From CAZVRZ01 sp964629965 (GTDB lineage: Bacteria; Chloroflexota; Anaerolineae; Anaerolineales; UBA4823): a DNA stretch of 19,187 nt. The stretch covers positions 1 through 19,187 of the forward strand of contig CAZVRZ010000107.1 in NCBI GenBank assembly GCA_964629965.1. Direction: 5' to 3'. Numbering within the stretch: position 1 is the first letter of the stretch; the number at the start of each line of letters is the position of its first letter. Made by a program: the position numbers and the translations under genes. Under the pieces are notes generated by a model. The model was not told where the DNA came from, made no database searches, and saw only the letters and a program-made list of their open reading frames with translations. Shown piece after piece: positions 14,272-19,187 of this stretch.

Positions 14272-15789
14272 ATGAATTGGCATCCAACTACTTCGCTCGA
14301 TTTGCTTCACCCAGACCCTGCTCACGTTTTCCAAGCTGGGCTCGTCCAGCACCACATTGCCAACACGGCTTATCCAATCGCTCACCAGACCACCATGCAA
14401 TCCTATCGCCTGCCTCGCTCACAAATCCAACACATTGCCTCCCAGGCTTGGAGCAGCATCGATCGTTTAGGTCTCTATGTACATATCCCCTTTTGTGAAG
14501 TGCGCTGCGCGTTTTGCGAATACACGGTCGTTGATCCTGCTTTTTTCCGAGATAGCGAAGATCAATACTTTGACTTGTTGCTGCGTGAATTCGAATTGTA
14601 CGACCGGAGCTTGCAGACTGCATCGAAGACGCTCATTGGCTTCGATATTGGCGGTGGAACGCCTTCCATTGCACGCTCAACGAATATTGCCCGGTTGGTT
14701 CAGGCAGCTCGCGACCACTTCATCCTGCCGGAAGATGTTGTCATCAGTATCGAGACCACCCCAAAAATCGCTGCCCAGCAGCCGGAGAAGCTCCGCTCTT
14801 ATTACGAAATGGGCATTCGGCGCATTAGCATGGGCATCCAGACCATCAGCCCGCACCTGCTGGAGCAGGTTGGTCGGACTGCCACCTCAATCGCCTTCAA
14901 CCGGGGGGGCGCTGAGCAGATACGCTCTGCTGGTTTTGAGCGCTTCAATATCGATCTTATGTATGGTTTTGCTTCCCAGTCGCTGCACAGCCTAGAATCT
15001 ACCCTACAGCATGCCATCGCTTTACAACCCGATTACATCACACTCTACAGGACGCGTTACAAGGGAACCCGCATCGCCTCGCAGGCCCAACTTGTCACCC
15101 CAGACCAGATCCATGCCCAGGAAGGGTTGGCCCAAGCCCTGCTGCAATCAGCAGGTTATTGGGGAACGACCGCCAAGAATACTTTCAGTCGGATTCCTGG
15201 GGATGTGGGAACCAGTGATTATCTAACAGAGCGTGTCATTTATGGCACGCCTTACTTGGGGTTGGGATTGGGCGCCCAATCGCTCTCGCAGGTAACCCTG
15301 TCATACAATTTGGGAGCCGCCGATAAGCGTCTCGATCATTATCAGAAGCAGGTACAGGCCAGTTCGCTGCCCATTCAAGATCTCTATCACCTGTCCATCC
15401 AGGCAGCCATGGCAAAGATGATCGCCGTCTCGTTCTATTTCGGCGAGATCAACCTGAATGGTTTCCAGCAAAAATTTGGAATGACCCTGGAACAGGCTTT
15501 TCCAACGGAGGTGGGTTTCATACTGGATAATGGTTTGATGGAGTATATCCCTGCGAAGTCGAAGCCTGCTGGCGCTGCTTTGACGCGTAATGTTTCCGGA
15601 AGCAGCTTGCGCCTGACATCGAAAGGGCAGCGAGCCTACAATGGGGTGATTGCCTTGTTTTACGCCGGCGCTGTCAAGGAACATCTCTTAGGCATGGCAA
15701 ACTTGCCCGCAGAGAAGAAGAATGTTGCACCGGAGATACCGGTCTCTCAAACAAAACATTTCTTCCCCCAGGTGTCAAATGAACACTGA
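14272..15789 (+). CDS. HemN/HemW-like radical SAM protein (coproporphyrinogen III oxidase-like family)
   Basis: In this 505-residue protein the radical SAM cluster motif is C75-x3-C79-x2-C82 in LYVHIPFCEVRCAFCEYTV. The SAM-binding IGGGTPS follows (126-132), then RRISMGIQT, the FNIDLMYGFASQ block and a HemN-type C-terminal region (~385-460). The order is that of HemN, HemW and the HemN-like methyltransferases and cyclopropanases of natural-product pathways. An unusual ~65-residue His/Gln-rich N-terminal extension precedes the core, and the cluster motif is followed by EYT rather than the common DF/DY. True heme synthesis is not supported by any neighbour. AAGGAGG ends 4 nt before the ATG, a very strong ribosome site. 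Expression is probably controlled by the tandem operators upstream. The gene overlaps the next radical SAM gene by 11 bp. Confidence 0.87.
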   Translation: MNWHPTTSLDLLHPDPAHVFQAGLVQHHIANTAYPIAHQTTMQSYRLPRSQIQHIASQAWSSIDRLGLYVHIPFCEVRCAFCEYTVVDPAFFRDSEDQYFDLLLREFELYDRSLQTASKTLIGFDIGGGTPSIARSTNIARLVQAARDHFILPEDVVISIETTPKIAAQQPEKLRSYYEMGIRRISMGIQTISPHLLEQVGRTATSIAFNRGGAEQIRSAGFERFNIDLMYGFASQSLHSLESTLQHAIALQPDYITLYRTRYKGTRIASQAQLVTPDQIHAQEGLAQALLQSAGYWGTTAKNTFSRIPGDVGTSDYLTERVIYGTPYLGLGLGAQSLSQVTLSYNLGAADKRLDHYQKQVQASSLPIQDLYHLSIQAAMAKMIAVSFYFGEINLNGFQQKFGMTLEQAFPTEVGFILDNGLMEYIPAKSKPAGAALTRNVSGSSLRLTSKGQRAYNGVIALFYAGAVKEHLLGMANLPAEKKNVAPEIPVSQTKHFFPQVSNEH

Positions 15790-16663
15790 CCTACAGAACG
15801 GGCCTTATGATTTCGCCAATATCTTATTTGCCGGGCCCTGTAATGCGCACTGCCCTTGCTGTATCGGCAAACAGCTTGACTCTGCCTTGAACGAGCCCAA
15901 TCTACAGCGTTTTCCCCCGAAGAACCTGGGGGGGTTCATCCAGCTATTGTGGCAAAATCATATCAAGCAGGTTACCCTGACAGGCACTACCACCGATCCC
16001 CAGTTATACCGGTATGAAGAACGCCTGATAGAGCAGTTGAGAAAGGAATGCATGCCGGGAACCCAGCTTTCGTTACATACAAACGGCCTTTTAGCGCAGC
16101 GCAAGATCAATGTTTTCAACCAATATGATCGCGTCAGCCTCTCTTTCCCATCATTCAATTCCACCACTTACCGGAAGATGATGGGTCTGCAGAATGTTCT
16201 CTGCCTGGCTGCGCCGCCCAACCTGGAAGCCATCTTGGCATTTGCCCGTGTTCCAGTAAAAATATCCTGCCTGGTCACTGATGATAATGCCCCAGAGATC
16301 CCTTCATTCCTGGTGCGCTGCCACAGCCTTGGAATTCGCCGCCTGGCGCTGCGAAAACTGTATGGTGATCACCGTCCCTGGAGTAGTTTACTCCCCGCAG
16401 AGATCAGCTTGCATTGCCAGGGAACTTATCGCAATAATGCAGTATATGATTGGTCAGGCATGCAGGTCACCATGTGGGATTTTACGCGCACCAAGAGCAC
16501 CTCGCTCAATTTGTTTAGCAACGGGTTAATTAGTTCACAGTATTTGTTCGTAGAGACACAAAATCTTGCGTCTAGAGGCGCAAACCCTATATTCGATCGA
16601 GAATTCCGCAAGAATCGGGTTGAATCAGTTCCGCAGTCAATCTATAATAGTGATCAGTTGTAG
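15779..16663 (+). CDS. Small radical SAM protein of unknown function; 3' end contains a repeat
   Basis: The ATG at 15779 lies inside the end of the HemN-like gene, with AGGTG just upstream, and gives 294 residues. The N-terminus ILFAGPCNAHCPCCIGKQLD carries C21-x3-C25-x2-C28, the radical SAM 4Fe-4S motif, with an extra C27. TLTGTTTDPQLYRYE and LSLHTNGLLA are compatible with the next strands of a MoaA-like half-barrel. No SPASM-type C-terminal Cys cluster is seen. The substrate is unknown. From residue 258 the frame passes through a 30-bp hairpin repeat (16550-16579). The stop codon TAG is itself supplied by a second copy at 16660-16689, so the last ~37 residues are probably an acquired tail. 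Co-translation with the HemN-like protein suggests that both act on one pathway. Confidence 0.82.
   Translation: MNTDLQNGPYDFANILFAGPCNAHCPCCIGKQLDSALNEPNLQRFPPKNLGGFIQLLWQNHIKQVTLTGTTTDPQLYRYEERLIEQLRKECMPGTQLSLHTNGLLAQRKINVFNQYDRVSLSFPSFNSTTYRKMMGLQNVLCLAAPPNLEAILAFARVPVKISCLVTDDNAPEIPSFLVRCHSLGIRRLALRKLYGDHRPWSSLLPAEISLHCQGTYRNNAVYDWSGMQVTMWDFTRTKSTSLNLFSNGLISSQYLFVETQNLASRGANPIFDREFRKNRVESVPQSIYNSDQL
16550..16579. repeat. Short palindromic repeat, copy 1 (inside the radical SAM reading frame)
   Basis: This 30-bp unit of the form GTAGAGACRC-AAAATC-TTGCGTCTAGWGGC is 28/30 identical to copy 2 located exactly 110 bp downstream. In copy 1 an A replaces one G in the left arm, giving one mismatch in the stem. 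It is read through as VETQNLASRG. Confidence 0.88.
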
Positions 16664-16689
16664 AGACGCAAAATCTTGCGTCTAGTGGC
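16660..16689. repeat. Short palindromic repeat, copy 2 (supplies the radical SAM stop codon)
   Basis: The perfect stem AGACGCAA / TTGCGTCT (16664-16671 and 16676-16683) has an AATC loop. The second to fourth bases are the TAG stop of the preceding gene. It could act as an mRNA 3'-end hairpin, though no T-run follows. Related AGACGC-type hairpin repeats are scattered in several bacterial genomes, including Chloroflexota as far as I recall. Confidence 0.88.
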
Positions 16690-16717
16690 TCAGCCCTTTT
16701 CAAGGAGAAGGATCGAG

Positions 16718-17617
16718 ATGTACCCTAAAAACCAGGCTTGTTCTGACGGTATGATTTTCACTGAACCAGGTTATGAACAATTATCTGCGGATTATCAACG
16801 GATTGAGCAAGCTATTTTTTACCTTTGCCAACATTACCGCGAGCAGCCTTCTTTATCGGAGATTGCCCGGACTGTCAACCTGAGTGAATATCATTTCCAG
16901 CGTATCTTCACCAATTGGGCCGGCATTAGCCCTAAGCGGTTCGTACAATACCTCACCAAGGAAGAAGCTCGCCAGTTGCTGAAGCGTTCTGCCGATTTAT
17001 TAGATGTTACCTACCAGGTGGGACTTTCCAGTCCGGGTCGATTGCACGATTTGTTTGTGACCTGGGAGGCAGTAACTCCAGGCGAGTATAAAAAGCGTGG
17101 TGCCGGTTTGGTGGTTCTATATGGCTTTCACCCCAGTCCCTTCGGCGAATGCCTGATTGGGTTAACCGAACGGGGTATTTGCAGCCTCCAATTTACGGAA
17201 GGGCTAGATCATGAGCTGTGCCTGGCAAATCTCCAGCAAGAATGGCCGCGTGCTTACTTTAAAGAGGCTGCTGCTCACACTGCTGCCTCTCTGCAGTGTG
17301 TTTTTTCTCGCCAACAAGGACGGCTGGAATCTCCTTTGAGCTTGTTGCTATCTGGTACTCAGTTCCAACTCAAAGTCTGGGAAGCATTATTACAGATTCC
17401 TCCAGGTCGAATTATTTCTTATGAAATGCTTGCCGCAAGCATAGGTCATATAGGAGCAGAACGAGCGGTTGGCAATGCCATAGGTCGCAATCCGGTGGCT
17501 GTGCTCATCCCCTGCCATCGGGTGATCCGTAAAATGGGCGAGTATGGTAATTATCGCTATGGTGTGGAGCGCAAACAGGCTCTCTTGGGTTGGGAGCTGT
17601 CTCGCTATTCTGGTTGA
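16718..17617 (+). CDS. AraC-type HTH / methylated-DNA-protein-cysteine methyltransferase fusion (Ada-like, lacking the N-terminal zinc domain)
   Basis: The start at 16718 is preceded by AAGGAG (16702-16707) and a closer AAGGA at 16708-16712; upstream in-frame starts fall in the repeat. The product has 299 residues. An AraC HTH domain (~25-125) contains LSEIARTVNLSEYHFQRIFTNWAGISPKRF and LSSPGRLHDLFVTWEAVTPGEYK. The methyltransferase part (~130-295) has GTQFQLKVWEALLQIPPGRIISY, the active-site cysteine C266 in IPCHRVI and GNYRYG. It should repair O6-alkylguanine by a suicide transfer and may activate transcription. The N-terminal Ada domain, with the zinc cysteines that take methyl groups from phosphotriesters, is absent, so the classic inducing signal is missing. 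It lies 54 bp after the radical SAM operon; whether it is co-transcribed is unclear. It overlaps the convergent PyrD-like gene by 13 bp. Confidence 0.92.
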   Translation: MYPKNQACSDGMIFTEPGYEQLSADYQRIEQAIFYLCQHYREQPSLSEIARTVNLSEYHFQRIFTNWAGISPKRFVQYLTKEEARQLLKRSADLLDVTYQVGLSSPGRLHDLFVTWEAVTPGEYKKRGAGLVVLYGFHPSPFGECLIGLTERGICSLQFTEGLDHELCLANLQQEWPRAYFKEAAAHTAASLQCVFSRQQGRLESPLSLLLSGTQFQLKVWEALLQIPPGRIISYEMLAASIGHIGAERAVGNAIGRNPVAVLIPCHRVIRKMGEYGNYRYGVERKQALLGWELSRYSG

Positions 17618-18363
17618 TCGGTCAGCGGCCAGCCGCTGCGCCACAGTACACTATCCAGTTGAATAGCCAACGCACCGGCATCCAGCATGGCCTGGATCTG
17701 TTCTGTCGAATAGATTCCCCCTGCGCCAATCACGGGCAAGCCCTGCCGGGCCAATGTGCGCACCACCAACAGCGCTTGTGGAAAGATCGCAGGGCCATAG
17801 AGCCGGCCATCAGCCATCTTGTACCTGGCTGGTAAGATACCGCGCGGTGGGCACAGGCTGATTGCTGCTGCGCCAGCTGCAATGACTCCTGGCGCCAACT
17901 CGAGTGCTTTCTCCAAAGGTAGACGCGCAATGATGGGTAGTTCTCCTGTGGCAGCCTGTACCAGGGAAACTGCCAGCTCCGCGTTAACGTCAGGAGGCAG
18001 GCCCAGTTCAATGCCTCCCAATCCTTCCACTTCTTCTAATCGGCGCGCCATGCCATGTATATCGTCTGCAAGCTGCGCGAGCAAATGAACAAATACCGGC
18101 GTAGCACTATTAGTCCAGCGGGTGGCATAGCGCTTCAGCGCAGCACGCAGCCCAGGATTGGGATAACCGCTGTGCAGCAAAAAGCCTCCCGGGAAGGACA
18201 GGTAGCGCTCGCCCTGGGCAGGTGTGCGGCGTGATTGGCTGATTGGGTTTGTGATGAACGCGCCCATTTGCGCCAAGTCTACTATTCCGTGCGCAGGCGG
18301 GGTGAAACCTAGCGCGCCGGCTGCATTCATCACAGGTTTACTGAAGTACAGATCGAATTTCAT
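17605..18363 (-). CDS. Dihydroorotate dehydrogenase-like protein, catalytic residues apparently lost
   Basis: This 252-residue protein follows the PyrD class 1 barrel: KPVMNAAGALGF (9-20), LLHSGYPNPGL (62-72), GRLYGPAIFPQALLVV (186-201) and VIGAGGIYSTEQIQAMLDAGALAIQLDSVLW (211-241). The last two blocks are the FMN-phosphate site. Several expected catalytic features are changed. TKA(T/S) after the second strand is TNPI, so the FMN lysine is absent. The N-x-S-C-P-N region reads ELGLPPDVN, and the VKL lysine is R147 (IARLPL). The protein is also ~50 residues shorter than usual. It may bind FMN but is unlikely to oxidise dihydroorotate. It follows the PyrK-like gene by 18 nt on the same strand, so the two are probably partners. 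No Shine-Dalgarno is seen. Confidence 0.8.
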   Translation of the reverse strand: MKFDLYFSKPVMNAAGALGFTPPAHGIVDLAQMGAFITNPISQSRRTPAQGERYLSFPGGFLLHSGYPNPGLRAALKRYATRWTNSATPVFVHLLAQLADDIHGMARRLEEVEGLGGIELGLPPDVNAELAVSLVQAATGELPIIARLPLEKALELAPGVIAAGAAAISLCPPRGILPARYKMADGRLYGPAIFPQALLVVRTLARQGLPVIGAGGIYSTEQIQAMLDAGALAIQLDSVLWRSGWPLTDQPE

Positions 18364-18381
18364 CCCGGTAGCAGAGCGCTT

Positions 18382-19074
18382 TCAACTCCATAACTCTCTA
18401 AGATCAAACACCGGCCCATCCTCACAAGCCAGCTTCCAGCCGCTCGGTGTTATCACGGCGCAGGCGCTGCACATTCCTATACCGCCGCAAGGCATAGGCG
18501 CCCATATCAACACCTGGGCCGGGTAAGGCAGGCGAGGTTTTCCCGTCTCTTCTCCCAATATCTTGCTCAATTGATCCAGCATGTGCAGAGGTATATCGAT
18601 AGCCAGGAAATCTGCCCAGTTCAGCGCCTCAGCCAATGCCTGGAGTGGTCCAAACTCCAGCCAGGCCGGCAACTGTGGCAACGCTGCGTCCGTGAACAAG
18701 GCTACGTCTGCTTTTTGCACCTGGGCCTGCCTTGCGAGCGGCATCAACCGGGCTGCCGTATCTCCTATGGCTGCCATCGCCAGGCGACGCACCTGGGACG
18801 GCAGTTGGAAGCCGCGCCCGGCTGGGCCGCGCAGATGCAGCGTTGCGCCCGGCAGCCAGGCATCGGGGATACTCGGAGCAGTCCAGAATCCGCCGGCTTG
18901 GATCTCGCTGGCAAATATTGGGGCAGCCAGCACAGCCTGCCGATCTTCACTCGCCTGCGCCATGATATATTGCCCTGGAGCAGGAATGGCTTTCTCCGGG
19001 CAAGCGATAAAGGCTTGGAAGCAGCCTAACGGGTCCATCTGTAAGGTTTGGATACGTCCGGTGCTAAAACGCAT
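18382..19074 (-). CDS. PyrK-like dihydroorotate dehydrogenase electron-transfer subunit homologue, degenerate flavin/NAD motifs
   Basis: In this 230-residue protein the layout is that of the ferredoxin-reductase-like PyrK, the FAD/2Fe-2S subunit that passes electrons from PyrD to NAD. The C-terminus has a 2Fe-2S motif, C196, C202, C205 and C217, ending in the PyrK-typical CEDGPVFDLREL. The first spacing is C-x5-C (CGGIGMC) rather than the usual C-x4-C. The FAD motif R-x-Y/F-S is not present: the aligned segment is VLAAPIFAS. The glycine-rich NAD motif reads MAAIGDTAARLMPL instead of GGGIGIAP. The cluster may still bind, but flavin and NAD binding are doubtful. The start at 19074 has no Shine-Dalgarno and lies 6 nt after a -10 box. 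It is first in a two-gene unit with the PyrD-like gene. Confidence 0.78.
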   Translation of the reverse strand: MRFSTGRIQTLQMDPLGCFQAFIACPEKAIPAPGQYIMAQASEDRQAVLAAPIFASEIQAGGFWTAPSIPDAWLPGATLHLRGPAGRGFQLPSQVRRLAMAAIGDTAARLMPLARQAQVQKADVALFTDAALPQLPAWLEFGPLQALAEALNWADFLAIDIPLHMLDQLSKILGEETGKPRLPYPAQVLIWAPMPCGGIGMCSACAVITPSGWKLACEDGPVFDLRELWS

Positions 19075-19080
19075 GTCTGC

Positions 19081-19109
19081 ATGGTATCACGATTTTATAG
19101 GGTATGCAA
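19081..19109 (-). promoter_or_regulatory. Promoter of the PyrK/PyrD-like pair, predicted leaderless
   Basis: On the minus strand TTGCAT (19109-19104), a 17-bp spacer and TACCAT (19086-19081) preceded by TGA form a -35/extended -10 pair. Only 6 nt (gcagac) separate the -10 from the ATG at 19074, so transcription would start at the initiation codon. Confidence 0.6.
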
Positions 19110-19143
19110 TTAGGATTTCGCCGTTGAATCGATAGATACTGTA

Positions 19144-19157
19144 TCCTTACGTAAGGA
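19144..19157. promoter_or_regulatory. 14-bp perfect palindrome over the ribosome site of the last gene
   Basis: TCCTTACGTAAGGA is self-complementary over all 14 bases and its right half is the Shine-Dalgarno of the gene starting at 19164. It could be a repressor operator; as RNA it has no loop, so a hairpin would be short. Confidence 0.45.
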
Positions 19158-19163
19158 AATTTG

Positions 19164-19187
19164 ATGCAAGTGCAATTTGGCTTTCCA
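19164..19187 (+). CDS. Start of an unidentified gene, cut by the window end
   Basis: An ATG at 19164 follows TAAGGA (19152-19157) at a 6-nt spacing. Only eight codons (MQVQFGFP) are visible, so the product cannot be named. The Shine-Dalgarno is the right half of the 14-bp perfect palindrome TCCTTACGTAAGGA (19144-19157). Confidence 0.5.

Noticed and set aside
14272..16663. Assignment of the radical SAM pair to the STM4011/STM4012-type radical SAM cluster
   Set aside because: The small radical SAM motif region (GPCNAHCPCCIGKQ) does not fit my memory of STM4011 (SCNYDCPYCPFAK), and no STM4013-type hydrolase follows.

Overview
The window looks like ordinary chromosome from a member of the Chloroflexota, most likely Anaerolineae-like. 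The basis is indirect. There are two secreted lipoproteins with Thr/Pro-rich linkers and NBR1-type Ig domains, a membrane-anchored C39 peptidase with TPRs and a similar linker, the phosphatase/DUF3090/SCO1664-family trio best known from Actinobacteria, and a multidomain PAS-GAF-GAF-HD-GYP response regulator. Genes are tightly packed. No rRNA, tRNA, CRISPR array, transposase or integrase is visible, and no stretch over 300 bp lacks a gene. A 10-N scaffold gap (4707-4716) shows that this is a draft assembly.

Layout. (1) 1-3590, plus strand: the C-terminus of rarA, a histidine phosphatase, a DUF3090 protein, an SCO1664-family kinase-like protein and a homoserine dehydrogenase. An extended -10 promoter lies before the DUF3090 gene. 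(2) 3601-9988, minus strand, read right to left: miaB, two NBR1-domain lipoproteins, queG and a CapA-type lipoprotein. This mixes two tRNA-modification enzymes with surface proteins. The 5' part of capA is broken by the N gap and by about 200 bp of very GC-rich sequence that encodes the N-terminus of an unrelated DUF3501 protein, so the deposited capA start is chimeric. (3) 10061-14066: a C39-TPR protein (plus), convergent with a VanZ-like protein and a large response regulator (minus). (4) 14215-17617, plus strand: a near-perfect sigma-70-type promoter carrying two identical-architecture palindromic operators drives a HemN-like radical SAM protein and an overlapping second small radical SAM protein. 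An AraC-HTH/O6-alkylguanine-DNA methyltransferase fusion follows. Two copies of a 30-bp hairpin repeat lie at the end of the second radical SAM gene. (5) 17605-19074, minus strand: a PyrK-like and a PyrD-like gene pair, both missing expected cofactor or catalytic motifs. A new plus-strand gene appears to start at 19164.

The best candidate for an undescribed system is the tandem-operator radical SAM operon at 14215-16663. Two radical SAM enzymes are co-translated under what looks like tight repression, and neither substrate nor regulator is evident. The second candidate is the degenerate PyrD/PyrK-like pair, which keeps FMN-phosphate and Fe-S features but appears to have lost dihydroorotate chemistry. 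Three genes (miaB, the C39 gene and the pyrK-like gene) have extended -10 boxes only 6-7 nt before the start codon and no Shine-Dalgarno, which suggests leaderless mRNAs. All assignments come from reading the sequence by eye. No database search was possible.
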